Position numbers and translations under genes: made by a program. Below the pieces are notes generated by a model, which was not told where the DNA came from, ran no database searches, and was given only the letters and a program-made list of their open reading frames with translations. DNA of 64,000 nt from Microcoleus sp. bin38.metabat.b11b12b14.051 (GTDB taxonomy: Bacteria; Cyanobacteriota; Cyanobacteriia; Cyanobacteriales; Microcoleaceae), in the NCBI RefSeq assembly GCF_013299165.1, contig NZ_JAAFKD010000004.1, positions 186,001 through 250,000 of the forward strand. Direction: 5' to 3'. Positions 15,420-24,278 of this stretch are shown here, in pieces; positions within the stretch are counted from its first letter, which is position 1; each line of letters opens with the position of its first letter.

Positions 15420-15738
15420 GGGCTCTGGGCCGAATGTTTTTTGGTAAGATCGCGATCGTTGCGAGACTTGAGATTTGCGGGACGATCGCACTTTTGCTCT
15501 ACAATAATTTATGCAGATTGGCGATCGATCGACAAGCGGGCGATCGACTTTTTAACATCTCCAAAATTATCCCCAATCGAATTATAGAACAGCTCAACAA
15601 ACGCGACTTTTAGCAAACGTTTTTCGGGGAATTTTTTAACCGCAGATGAACGCGGATGGACGCAGATGTTCCCAGGCGATCGCCCTACTGCTAAAATAGA
15701 ATGTATAATATTAACGAAGTAAACCGCTACTCGAAATC
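15420..15738. other. Intergenic region before sufE
   Basis: No gene supported. The stretch is dense in GCGATCG/CGATCG sites (at least seven) and includes AACGCGGATGGACGCAGATG near 15650, a dispersed motif that also appears near 35365-35400. The sufE promoter is presumably in the last 60 bp. Confidence 0.4.
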
Positions 15739-16185
15739 ATGTCCGCAAATACCGCGCTACCCGCAAGTCTAGCTAAAATAGTCCAGCGCTTCCAGCGACA
15801 CTCCGATCCGAAACAGCGCTACGAACAACTGCTGTGGTATGCGAAGCGACTCCCAGCATTTCCCGAAAGCAATAAACAGCCTGAAAACAAAGTTTCTGGC
15901 TGCGTGTCACAAGTTTATATTACGGCAAGCTTAGCCGACGGAAAAGTTTCCTTTGAAGGCGATTCAGACGCTCAGTTAGTCAAAGGATTAGTGGGCTTGC
16001 TCGTCGAAGGTTTGAGCGGATTGACGCCCGCTGAAATAGTCAATGTTACCCCAGATTTTATTCAAGATACGGGATTGAACGTGAGCTTGACACCTTCCCG
16101 TGCTAACGGATTTTACAACATATTTCAAATGATGAGAAATAAAGCACTGGCTTGCGAAGTGAACGCGCAAGCAGAAGCAAATTAA
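15739..16185 (+). CDS. sufE: SufE-family sulfur acceptor for Fe-S cluster assembly
   Basis: 148 residues, the usual length for SufE. The protein takes persulfide sulfur from the cysteine desulfurase SufS, stimulates it, and passes the sulfur to the SufBCD scaffold. The catalytic Cys is C55 in KVSGCVSQV. Other family hallmarks are RYEQLLWYAKRLPAFP near the start and the GLVGLLVEGLSGLTPAEI helix-turn that shields the active site. There is no BolA or other fusion. An alpha/beta-hydrolase gene starts at 16200, only 14 bp after the stop, so the two probably form one transcript. Other suf genes are not in the window; in cyanobacteria sufE is often unlinked. Confidence 0.93.
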   Translation: MSANTALPASLAKIVQRFQRHSDPKQRYEQLLWYAKRLPAFPESNKQPENKVSGCVSQVYITASLADGKVSFEGDSDAQLVKGLVGLLVEGLSGLTPAEIVNVTPDFIQDTGLNVSLTPSRANGFYNIFQMMRNKALACEVNAQAEAN

Positions 16186-16199
16186 CAGGAGCAAAAGCC

Positions 16200-17105
16200 G
16201 TGACTCAGACTGCTAATTTAACTCAATCTAATTCTAGTAATTATTCTGCGACCGTTCAAGAATATCTCTGGAATTGGAAAGAAACACAAATCAAAGTTAT
16301 TTACGAAACCCGAGGACAGGGAAACACCGTATTGTTGCTACCAGCTTTCAGTACAGTTTCCACGCGATCCGAAATGCGTCCTTTAGCAGAATTGTTAGCT
16401 GCAAATTTTCAAGTTGTGAGTGTAGATTGGCCTGGTTTCGGCGACTCCGATCGCCCGCGCACCGACTACGAACCGCAATTATACCATCAATTTCTTCAGG
16501 ATTTTGTGGCATCAGTTTTTAACAGTCCTGTGGCTGTAGTTGCGGCCGGTCACGCTGCGGGTTATGCGATGCAATTAGCGCAGTCAAAGCCGAATGTTTG
16601 GTCAAAGATTGTGTTAGCTGCGCCGACTTGGCGCGGGCCTTTACCGACAATGAGCAAGCAGCAAAGCGGTTGGCACTCAGTTGTGAGAGAATTAGTACGA
16701 TCGCCCTTACTAGGTCAATTCCTTTACAAACTGAACACTGCGCCGTCATTTCTGAGTTTGATGTACCGACGCCACGTCTACGCCGATCCAGCAAAAGTCA
16801 CGCCCGATTTCATCCAAAATAAGTGGAAAGTCACGCAAAAACCAGGTGCGAGATTTGGTTCGGCGGCCTTTGTCACAGGTGGTTTAGATCCGGTAAAAAC
16901 CCGTGAAGAATTTGTTGCCAACTTCCAAAATTTAGCAGTACCAGTGATGGTTGTAATTGCTGAGAAAGCGCCGCCAAAATCTAAGGCGGAAATGGAAGTC
17001 TTAGCGCAATTACCGGGAGTGGAATCGCGAATTATTCCTGGTTCTTTGGGCTTGCACGAAGAGTATGCCGCCGATTTGGCAAATGCCGTTAAATCTTTTC
17101 TTTAA
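16200..17105 (+). CDS. Alpha/beta hydrolase fold protein lacking the nucleophilic serine
   Basis: 301 residues from GTG 16200, with AGGAG at 16188-16192 as ribosome site; an upstream TTG at 16152 would overlap sufE and is rejected. The fold is clear: VLLLPAFSTVSTRSE (oxyanion region), VVSVDWPGFGDSDRP (strand 4 and following loop) and a final LGLHEEYA His. The nucleophile elbow, normally G-x-S-x-G, reads G117-H-A119-A-G121, so the serine is replaced by Ala. No acidic triad residue is obvious near VMVVIAEKAPP. It may be a non-catalytic binding protein or use other chemistry. Coupling to sufE suggests, but does not show, a link to sulfur or cluster metabolism. Confidence 0.85.
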   Translation: MTQTANLTQSNSSNYSATVQEYLWNWKETQIKVIYETRGQGNTVLLLPAFSTVSTRSEMRPLAELLAANFQVVSVDWPGFGDSDRPRTDYEPQLYHQFLQDFVASVFNSPVAVVAAGHAAGYAMQLAQSKPNVWSKIVLAAPTWRGPLPTMSKQQSGWHSVVRELVRSPLLGQFLYKLNTAPSFLSLMYRRHVYADPAKVTPDFIQNKWKVTQKPGARFGSAAFVTGGLDPVKTREEFVANFQNLAVPVMVVIAEKAPPKSKAEMEVLAQLPGVESRIIPGSLGLHEEYAADLANAVKSFL

Positions 17106-17280
17106 CGTTCGTAGTGTGGACTTTAGTCCGCAGCGGTCTGGTCGTAGGGTGCGTCGCTACGAACAATTCTCGCCTCAAACCAATATCTGACAAGCGACGC
17201 ACCCTACCACTTTTATTTAACGGTTCGTAGTGTGGACTTTAGTCCGCAGCCGGAGAGCGGACTAAAGTCCACACTACAAA
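17104..17280. repeat. Composite of two dispersed palindrome families
   Basis: A half copy of the GTTCGTAGTG family (17107-17134) is followed by a complete GTAGGGTGCGTCGC element (17143-17208) and then a complete CGTAGTGTGGACTTTAGTCC element (17222-17280). The order implies successive insertions at one place. The first half begins at the stop codon of the hydrolase. Confidence 0.85.
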
Positions 17281-17320
17281 CTAAATAGACTTTTATCAAG
17301 TTAGCTGGCGTAAAAATTAA

Positions 17321-18283
17321 GTGTTTTTTGTGCGAACATCGATTAAGTTAAAAATTGCAACTATTGCAGCAATTTTTTGGATTGTTTGCTGTGGGTTTTC
17401 CCCGCCTGCTCGTGCTGTCGCAGATTCGCAGATAGAAGGTGCGATCGACTTTCACGTGCATTCATCTCCCGATGTGATTCCCCGCAGGTTAGACGATTTT
17501 GAGGTAGCCGAGTCAGCCGCGCGATCGCACATGAAAGCAGTTGTCTTAAAAAATCACTATGCCAGCACAGCAGCACGCGCAGTTCTAGTCAACAAAATTG
17601 TACCGCAAATCCAGGTTTTCGGGGGAATTGTTCTCAATCATTCCGTAGGTGGCATAAATCCCGACGCTGTAGAAGCAATGCACCGCATCGGCGGCAAATA
17701 CGGTAAAGTAGTATGGCTGCCAACCGTTGATTCCGAGCATCATTTAAAGCTTTTTGGCAAATCGGGAATCGGGATTAAAGTAGCAGAAAACGGCAAAATT
17801 TTACCAGAAACCGCAGCCGTACTCAAGATTGTAGCCCAGGAAAATTTAGTGCTGGAAACCGGGCATATTTCCCCAGCAGAAGTGATGGCCGTTGTCAGTG
17901 CAGCCAACCTCCTCAACATTAAAAACATCCTGATTACCCACGCCATGGCCGACGTACCTGGTTTGTCCCTAGAAAACATGAAAACAGCAGCCCAGATGGG
18001 AGCTTTTCTAGAACTCGCATTTGTCAACGATTTGATGGGAGAAAATGCCGCCGACAAGGGACACAGAAACTGGCATCACGTATCAATCGATCGGATGGTA
18101 GCAGCGATAAAACTCATCGGTGCCGAGCATTTTGTGCTCAGCACAGATTTGGGAAGAAAACCCGATCCTTTACCAACAGAAGGTTACAAGTTATTTGTCC
18201 AAAAATTGAAGGCAGAAGGAATTTCTCAGCACGAAATAGATTTAATGATGAAACAAAACCCAGCTAGTTTGTTAGGAATTTAG
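17321..18283 (+). CDS. Secreted TIM-barrel metal-hydrolase-like protein (DUF6282 type)
   Basis: 320 residues from GTG 17321 (GTG 17330 is also possible). Residues 1-34 are a signal peptide: IKLKIATIAAIFWIVCCGF, then a PARAVA-type cut. The mature part begins IDFHVHSSPDVIPRR, a metal-binding HxH motif of the amidohydrolase/PHP kind, and continues through LVLETGHISPAEVM, ILITHAMADVPG, a histidine pair in KGHRNWHHVS and the late Asp of HFVLSTDLGRKPDP. These give a plausible set of metal ligands in a TIM barrel. Substrate unknown. Most relatives are cytoplasmic, so the export signal is notable. No operon partners; the ends are flanked by repeats. Confidence 0.78.
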   Translation: MFFVRTSIKLKIATIAAIFWIVCCGFSPPARAVADSQIEGAIDFHVHSSPDVIPRRLDDFEVAESAARSHMKAVVLKNHYASTAARAVLVNKIVPQIQVFGGIVLNHSVGGINPDAVEAMHRIGGKYGKVVWLPTVDSEHHLKLFGKSGIGIKVAENGKILPETAAVLKIVAQENLVLETGHISPAEVMAVVSAANLLNIKNILITHAMADVPGLSLENMKTAAQMGAFLELAFVNDLMGENAADKGHRNWHHVSIDRMVAAIKLIGAEHFVLSTDLGRKPDPLPTEGYKLFVQKLKAEGISQHEIDLMMKQNPASLLGI

Positions 18284-18330
18284 AAGAGGCATCTGGCATT
18301 AGTAATAAATTAGTAGCAACTAACTAACAA

Positions 18331-18389
18331 ATGCCAACTGCCAACTGCCAACTGCCAACTGCCAACTGCCAACTGCCAACTGCCAACTG
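18331..18389. repeat. Heptanucleotide repeat TGCCAAC
   Basis: Eight uninterrupted 7-bp units lie in the convergent gap between the metal-hydrolase-like gene and the coiled-coil gene, ending six bases before the stop codon of the latter. Confidence 0.9.
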
Positions 18390-18396
18390 ACCTCTT

Positions 18397-21096
18397 CTAT
18401 TCTTGATTGTCTTTGCCGCGCACGTATCCATTATCTGCAATCCGCCAAGCACCCGCAGCATTGCCCGTTAAATCGCAATCATCCACCGTAGCAATGCTAT
18501 TTCTATAAACTGCGATCGCCTCGCTGCCATTACCATTAATCCGACAGCGGCGCGCAATCAATTTTCCTCCTAATCCGACACCGATTCCCAGACTGCCGTT
18601 ATCATAAATAGTGCAATCTTCCACCGTTGCTTTACCATCATCCGAAATAAAAATTCCGTTCCAGATGCCGTCATGAATTTCACAGCGGCGGAGCACAGAA
18701 TCAGCCTTGGGCCCGCAAATTCCCACCACAGAATAGTCCGCAGAAGTAATATCGCTATCTTCGACAATTAACTCGCCTTTGCGAACATCTACAGCGTAAA
18801 ATTTCCCCGTTGCAATCATTGTTAAACCGCGCACTAAAGCACTGTCTGATTCCATTTTGATGCAGTTAGAGTTGGTGCTTTCAACAGTGATGCTTCCCCC
18901 TGCTGTGCTGCCGATAATTTCTACATATTTGTCGAGAATTATACTTTCTCTATACAAACCGGGCTGTACGTAAATCCGCGTACCGGGAACAGCATTTTTT
19001 ACCGCTTCGCTAATAGTAGTATAATTGCCTTTACCCTGTTGACAAACCACCAACTCTTTACTTTTTTCCACTCGGCGAGCAGAAGTAGCTTCTGTTTTTG
19101 GCGCTGATTCAGCTTCGACAAATTCTCGATCGCCCGCTGCGGCAAGTTGCGATGTTAGCAGCAACCTTTCTTGATGCGCCGTTTCTAACTGCTGTTGTAA
19201 CTCGGATATTTGAGATTGCAGTTGATTTTGATTTTGCTCGGCTGTCTCGATTTGACTTTGCAATTGAGAATTCAGGTGCGATTCCAACTCGGAGCGAGTT
19301 TGATGCGCCGTTTCTAACTGCTGTTGTAACTCGGATATTTGAGATTGCAGTTGATTTTGATTTTGCTCGCCTGTCTCGATTTGACTTTGCAATTGAGACT
19401 GTTGAGAATTCAGGTGCGATTCTAAGTCGGAGCGAGTTTGATGCGCCGTTTCTAACTGCTGTTGTAACTCGGATATTTGAGATTGCAGTTGATTTTGATT
19501 TTGCTCGGCTGTCTCGATTTGACTTTGCAATTGAGACTGTTGAGAATTCAGATGCGATTCCAACTCGGAGCGAGTTTGATGCGCCGTTTCTAACTGCTGT
19601 TGTAACTCGGATACTTGAGATTGCAGTTGATTTTGATTTTGCTCGGCTGTCTCGATTTGGTTTTGCAATTGAGAATTCAGGTGCGATTCTAAGTCAGAGC
19701 GAGTTTGATGCGCCGTTTCTAACTGCTGTTGTAACTCGGATACTTGAGATTGCAGTTGATTTTGATTTTGCTCGGCTGTCTCGATTTGGTTTTGCAATTG
19801 AGAATTCAGGTGCGATTCTAACTCAGAGCGAGTTTGATGCGCCGTTTCTAACTGCTGTTGTAACTCGGATACTTGAGATTGCAGTTGATTTTGATTTTGC
19901 TCGGCTGTCTCGATTTGGTTTTGCAATTGAGACTGTTGAGAATTCAGGTGCGATCGCTCTTCGTTAGCAGTTGCTAAATCCGATTGCAGTTGCGATCGCT
20001 CTTCATAGACAGTTGCTAAATGCTGTTCTAACTCGGATACTTGAGATTGCAGTTGATTTTGGTTTCGCTCGGCTGTCTCGATTTGAGTTTGCAATTCCCC
20101 GAGTTGAGAATTCAGGTGCGATCGCTCTTCGTTAGCAGTTGCTAGCAGAGCCGGGAATTCTGACAACTGAGCCAGCAGTTGTTCTCGCTCTCGCAGCACT
20201 ATTTCTGAGTGACTTTGCAGCTCTAATAATTGAGAATCCAACTCTAGTTTCTGCCGATTAGCAGCTTCTAACTGTGTTTCCAGCTCTAATAATTGTGGTT
20301 CTGCTTGATTTGGTTGTTGGCTAAGGGTTTCCAATTGAGAGTGGAGCACTTCTCGTTCTTGCTGCGCGCTGTCGAGTTGAGCTTGTAGGGCCGACAATTC
20401 CGAAGTAAATTGCGATCGCTCTGTTTCCACCGATTCCAGTTGAGCTTGTATGCCCCCAAGTTGAGAATGAAGCTGCTCCCGCTCTAGAATCGATCGATCG
20501 AACTTGATTTGAAGTTCCGACAACTGGTACTGTAGCTGCAATCTGCTTTGACTGACAGTTTCCAACTGACTGTCTAATTCCGACAGCAAAACGTGAAATT
20601 GAGAGCGTTCTGCATCTACTGTCCCCAACTCAGCTTGCATTTGCAGCAGTTGAGCGTTAAGTTGCGATCGCTCCTGCTGAGCAACTTCTAGCTGACTTTG
20701 AACTTCTCTTAATTCCGGTAAATTCGATTGAGCTTGTTGAGCATTTCCCAACTGAAGCTGCAACTCCTCTATGAGAGAATTAACTTGCGATCGCTCCTCG
20801 GCAATTCCTGCCAAAAAACCTTCTAATTCCGTCACTTGAGCATTTAAAGTATCTTGCTCGCGGGTCACGCTTTCCAATCGGTTTTGCAACTCCGACAGTT
20901 CAGAATTTAGCTGATTTTCATTCTGCACCTTTTCGCGCAATTCCGAATTTTTGGCATCCAACTGCGACGCCAACTTCGATATAGCCTCCTGCGAACCCTG
21001 CATCCGCACCAAATTGCGTGAATTTCGCTTGTTTAAAATTAGCCAGCAGACTAATCCACCGCCTACAAATCCTATTAATAATAGTAATGCTTCCAT
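18397..21096 (-). CDS. Membrane-anchored long coiled-coil protein with C-terminal beta-helix
   Basis: 899 residues. Residues 1-20 are a single N-terminal membrane anchor (MEALLLLIGFVGGGLVCWLI). Residues about 30-655 are continuous coiled coil, rich in Gln, Leu, Ser and Glu. Within it, about 365-640 holds near-identical units of 43 or 46 residues (for example QLQSQIETAEQNQNQ, then ELQQQLETAHQTRS) that differ by an optional three-residue QSQ. Residues about 690-895 form a right-handed beta-helix of the pectin-lyase type with an SDSALVRGLTMIATG rung and repeated DC(D/T)I turns. This part may bind or cleave polysaccharide; no catalytic set is evident. A cell-surface or envelope structural role is likely. 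The 129/138-bp DNA repeats keep an antisense frame open at 19098-19967, which is not a gene. Confidence 0.88.
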   Translation of the reverse strand: MEALLLLIGFVGGGLVCWLILNKRNSRNLVRMQGSQEAISKLASQLDAKNSELREKVQNENQLNSELSELQNRLESVTREQDTLNAQVTELEGFLAGIAEERSQVNSLIEELQLQLGNAQQAQSNLPELREVQSQLEVAQQERSQLNAQLLQMQAELGTVDAERSQFHVLLSELDSQLETVSQSRLQLQYQLSELQIKFDRSILEREQLHSQLGGIQAQLESVETERSQFTSELSALQAQLDSAQQEREVLHSQLETLSQQPNQAEPQLLELETQLEAANRQKLELDSQLLELQSHSEIVLREREQLLAQLSEFPALLATANEERSHLNSQLGELQTQIETAERNQNQLQSQVSELEQHLATVYEERSQLQSDLATANEERSHLNSQQSQLQNQIETAEQNQNQLQSQVSELQQQLETAHQTRSELESHLNSQLQNQIETAEQNQNQLQSQVSELQQQLETAHQTRSDLESHLNSQLQNQIETAEQNQNQLQSQVSELQQQLETAHQTRSELESHLNSQQSQLQSQIETAEQNQNQLQSQISELQQQLETAHQTRSDLESHLNSQQSQLQSQIETGEQNQNQLQSQISELQQQLETAHQTRSELESHLNSQLQSQIETAEQNQNQLQSQISELQQQLETAHQERLLLTSQLAAAGDREFVEAESAPKTEATSARRVEKSKELVVCQQGKGNYTTISEAVKNAVPGTRIYVQPGLYRESIILDKYVEIIGSTAGGSITVESTNSNCIKMESDSALVRGLTMIATGKFYAVDVRKGELIVEDSDITSADYSVVGICGPKADSVLRRCEIHDGIWNGIFISDDGKATVEDCTIYDNGSLGIGVGLGGKLIARRCRINGNGSEAIAVYRNSIATVDDCDLTGNAAGAWRIADNGYVRGKDNQE
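19190..19965 (-). repeat. 129/138-bp tandem units inside the coiled-coil gene
   Basis: Six highly similar units, 129 bp long or 138 bp when CAATTGAGACTGTTGAGAAT is kept whole, lie in frame. Units differ by scattered point changes such as GATATTTGAG/GATACTTGAG and CTCGGCT/CTCGCCT, so the array is homogenised. Such arrays commonly vary in copy number. Confidence 0.85.
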
Positions 21097-21838
21097 TGGG
21101 TTTATTTAATTGATATAAATTGAGTTGCCCTGATGCTTGCCCAAAAAAAAGGACATCCAGAAATTGCGTTCTTACTCAAAGTTACCACAACTTGCGCGCC
21201 TGCGTTCGCTGGCAGCCGCAATTTATATTTATTTACAAAAAGCAAACCGTTAACGGGTAAGGCGCCCGTTGTAGTGGTGCGAACTGAAGCAGAGAATACT
21301 TCAAAAATCTAGCTGAAGGCGCATTTTCGATTTGACTCGCCTCCCAAGAGCGATCGCGCCGGCCACAAGCTCTTGTATAGCCTTTCTCAAAAAGGTGAGG
21401 TATAGGTTTAGATTTTAGATTTTAGATTTTAGATTTTAGATTGGGGGATTGATAGATCGAGCCAGTCAATACATCATCTTTTTGATAAATGTTATAAATT
21501 CAAGTTGGGCTTCAAAAAAAAATAAAAATCTTGTGGAATCGGCTTTGAGCAGCTTTCCTTCCTAATATGCAATTTAAATGCCAAACAGCTAGTACAATCT
21601 ACTTTCAATAATACAAATATAGGAAATCTCCCAACTCCGAGCGAGTAAATTATCCCGCAGCTCAAAATGTTATCAAGCCAGGAGCGAAAGCCTAATTGTC
21701 AAACACTATAACATCAGAAAATTTGATATATAGCCGAGTGTCAGATTTCTGGAATACACTTGAGTAATTAGTAATTGGTAATTGCTAATTAGTAATTTGC
21801 AATTGCTTGAGAGCGTGCCTCACTTGCTTGATAACTGC
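21097..21838. other. Intergenic region upstream of the coiled-coil gene
   Basis: No secure gene. A 59-codon plus-strand frame, 21133-21312 (starting MLAQKKGHPEIAFLLKV), has no ribosome site and no known family; I give it little weight. A TTTAGAT heptamer array covers 21407-21442, and TTAGTAATTGGTAATTG-like simple repeats cover 21768-21810. The minus-strand promoter for the coiled-coil gene should be close to 21097-21170. Confidence 0.45.
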
Positions 21839-21988
21839 TATAGCAATCCTAAATCATTATCCAGTCCGTTCATCAGTGTAATTCTTGTAGGGGCAACCCC
21901 CCGTGGTTGCCCTCTTTAGTTGACGCTCTTGGTAGGCATTCTTGGCACTACCCCTACAAATATGTACAAATCATTTAGGATTGCTATA
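21839..21988. repeat. 150-bp MITE-like element with terminal inverted repeats
   Basis: The ends TATAGCAATCCTAAAT (21839-21854) and ATTTAGGATTGCTATA (21973-21988) are perfect 16-bp inverted repeats. A second nested pair, TTGTAGGGG near 21886 and CCCCTACAA near 21951, lies inside. It has no coding capacity and ends 27 bp before the stop of the ATP-grasp gene. Confidence 0.75.
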
Positions 21989-22015
21989 TAGGCTGCACTA
22001 AAACATCAAGTCAAA

Positions 22016-23191
22016 TTAACGAAGTAAATCCACAATATGAGGAATAATCTCGATATGTTGAGTCAGCAAATAATCCAACCGATCCGCCACCAAACTAAAA
22101 ATTAAATCGTTATAACTCATCTCGTATTCCGCTAAACCTAAAGCTACCAAACTCGTCACATTTTCCCCGGGATATTTTAGATCCGGTTTCGGATTCGCTT
22201 CCAAAACATAAAGTTCTCCACCAGCATCACTTCTGACATCAATCCGTACCAAACTGTTCAAGCTAAACTCCCAATAAATTTGTCGAGCTAGCTCAATTAA
22301 CTTTTGTTTTACTTCATTTTCCTCGGCACCCATCAACCGTCCTCGATCGGCAGTAATCGCCTTTTTGTCCATGGAAGTAAAGATGCGCTCATCCGATTCT
22401 AAAACTCGTTCCACCGTCGCAAATGCAAAGGGTTTAGGTTGTTTGTGAAAAGCGCCTCCAACATAAGTAACATAGCCACAAACAGCTACACAAAATTCTC
22501 GTCCCGGCAAATATTTTTCAATTAAAGCAGTATTGTGAGTTGCTCGGTGGACTTGGGCTACCGCCTGAGATAAACCCTCAATCTTGTCTACAAAATGAAC
22601 GTGCAGCGAAGCGCGACCAGATACGGGTTTGACCACAAACGGGCCTTGATAATCTCCAAAAGCTATGGCAAACCGCGGCTGCAAATTAGGATCAAAAATT
22701 CCTTGAGAAGGATGCCAAGTCATAAACGCAGCGGTTTTAATTCCGATTGATTGCAGTTCTCGTTTAAAAGCGTGTTTGTTATCTAAAGTTGAACTGTTTA
22801 AAGGATTGTGACCGACATAAGGCATTCCCAGCATTTCCAACAAGGCGGGAGTATGACAAACAGGATTGTAGCCCTGGACGCCGCCAGTATTCAACCACAC
22901 TAAATGAATATTTTGTTGTTTTAGTTGTTCGGGCAATTTCATGTCGTCAGGAATGACAAACACGTGCTGGAAGCCAATTTCTGTTAAGGCTCGGGCAATC
23001 TCGCGGGCGACGGTTTCGTAACTTTTCCAAGAGCGGGGATTGTGGGTTTTGTAAATCACAGAACCGTGCCGATCGCAGTCGCCGCCAAACACTACAGCAA
23101 TCCGCAGTTTGGCAAACAGCACTTCTAAATATTGAGGCAGCAAATTAAAGTCGTAATTCCAGATGTTCATGGCAGTTGATGTTGCAATCAT
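22016..23191 (-). CDS. ATP-grasp ligase, D-alanine--D-alanine-ligase-like
   Basis: 391 residues. The order is typical of the D-Ala-D-Ala ligase superfamily: an N-terminal pre-ATP-grasp domain with RIAVVFGGDCDRHGSVIYKT, then the ATP-grasp domain from about 145 with PFVVKPVSGRASLHVHFVD (lysine for ATP) and ALIEKYLPGREFCVAV, and finally the metal-binding LVRIDVRSDAGGELYVLEAN (Asp, Glu and Asn). The serine-rich substrate loops of true Ddl are not conserved, so a different amino-acid or peptide ligation is more likely. Whether it acts on wall precursors or a natural product is not evident. The start is at 23191, or possibly 23170 (MNIWNYDF). It follows the EamA transporter gene by 19 bp and is probably in its operon, which hints that the transporter might export its product. 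Confidence 0.82.
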   Translation of the reverse strand: MIATSTAMNIWNYDFNLLPQYLEVLFAKLRIAVVFGGDCDRHGSVIYKTHNPRSWKSYETVAREIARALTEIGFQHVFVIPDDMKLPEQLKQQNIHLVWLNTGGVQGYNPVCHTPALLEMLGMPYVGHNPLNSSTLDNKHAFKRELQSIGIKTAAFMTWHPSQGIFDPNLQPRFAIAFGDYQGPFVVKPVSGRASLHVHFVDKIEGLSQAVAQVHRATHNTALIEKYLPGREFCVAVCGYVTYVGGAFHKQPKPFAFATVERVLESDERIFTSMDKKAITADRGRLMGAEENEVKQKLIELARQIYWEFSLNSLVRIDVRSDAGGELYVLEANPKPDLKYPGENVTSLVALGLAEYEMSYNDLIFSLVADRLDYLLTQHIEIIPHIVDLLR

Positions 23192-23210
23192 TTAAGTTTT
23201 TTTCCTGTCT

Positions 23211-24278
23211 TTATTTTTGCTCGGCTGAGCCACTAGATTTTGCTAAATATATTCCCGCCAAAACTATAGAGAAAGCTAACCAATTAAACAAGCTCAAATT
23301 TTCGGAAAATAGCAGCCACGCCAGAATCGCGGTAATTACGGGTTCTAGCAGCAGGAAAAGAGCGACGAAGCCCGATGACAAACGGCCGAGACTGTGGATC
23401 AGAAGTCCTTGGCCGAAAGCTTGGCAAATCACCGCCAAAGCAATTACAGCCAGCCATCCTTGCCAAGAATTAGGGAACACCCGATCGCCCTCAAGCAAAA
23501 CTAGCGGCAAAATCAAGATGCTACCAATAAAACAGCGCCACATCAATATTGTTGTCGCCGGGAACTTGGCGCGCAAATGTTCTGCTATCAGCAGATTTCC
23601 TGCATAGAACATCGCCGATAACAGTGCAGCCATGTCCCCAACAAAATTGTCTCCAGCAGTTTGCAAGTCGTCCGCGCCGATCGCGATCGCACCTCCCAAC
23701 GCCACCGCCAGTCCCACCAAAAACCTGCTGTCAAAGCGCCTTCCCAACAGCAGCCATCCCCCCAAAGTAGTAAATAATGGAGTTAAGTTTCGCAGTACGG
23801 TAGAATTAGCAACATTCGTCTGAGTCAGCGACCAAGCCCAGAAACCCAAGGAAGCCGAAGAAACCACGCCTACGGCTGTTAATAGCATCACATCGCCCAG
23901 ACTGTAGCTCGCCGATCGCACTTCAACATCATTCCCAGACATTCGGCGCCGCACTTCCCCGGCACCGTTCCACAATCCAAATACCGCAGTTGCTATCCAC
24001 AAGCGGTTAAAAACCGTAGCATTCGGGCTGATTTCCCGTTCGCTCAACCGAATAAAAATTGCCGCCATAGACACCGCCAGCAGCGCCGCTGACAAGGAGA
24101 CAATAGCCCAAAATTTATCGGGATTCTCAGCTAATTCATTGTTTTTTAAATTGTCCTGGTTTTGCGAAACAATACTTGTATTTTTTTCAGATTGTAAGCC
24201 AGAATTTGACTCATTAGTCGCCAAAATATTGCGCTGTTGTTCAATATTTGGTTCCGGCAATTCCAGTTTTTTTGACAT
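23211..24278 (-). CDS. EamA/DMT-family transporter
   Basis: 355 residues. A hydrophilic N-terminal stretch of about 55 residues is followed by ten predicted membrane helices in two five-helix halves, the EamA layout. Internal landmarks are NKLWIATAVFG-like helix 2 (here NRLWIATAVFGLWNGAG), TNVANSTVLRNLTPLFTTLGGWLLLG near the end of the first half (quoted in parts: NSTVLRNLTPLF, GGWLLLG), and ALFLLLEPVITAILAWLLF in the second half. Members export amino acids or other metabolites. The first gene of a likely two-gene unit, it ends 19 bp before the ATP-grasp ligase. Substrate unknown. Confidence 0.88.
   Translation of the reverse strand: MSKKLELPEPNIEQQRNILATNESNSGLQSEKNTSIVSQNQDNLKNNELAENPDKFWAIVSLSAALLAVSMAAIFIRLSEREISPNATVFNRLWIATAVFGLWNGAGEVRRRMSGNDVEVRSASYSLGDVMLLTAVGVVSSASLGFWAWSLTQTNVANSTVLRNLTPLFTTLGGWLLLGRRFDSRFLVGLAVALGGAIAIGADDLQTAGDNFVGDMAALLSAMFYAGNLLIAEHLRAKFPATTILMWRCFIGSILILPLVLLEGDRVFPNSWQGWLAVIALAVICQAFGQGLLIHSLGRLSSGFVALFLLLEPVITAILAWLLFSENLSLFNWLAFSIVLAGIYLAKSSGSAEQK

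Noticed and set aside
19098-19967. Plus-strand 289-codon periodic frame
   Set aside because: Antisense of the 129/138-bp repeats in the coiled-coil gene; periodic copies of one chance frame.
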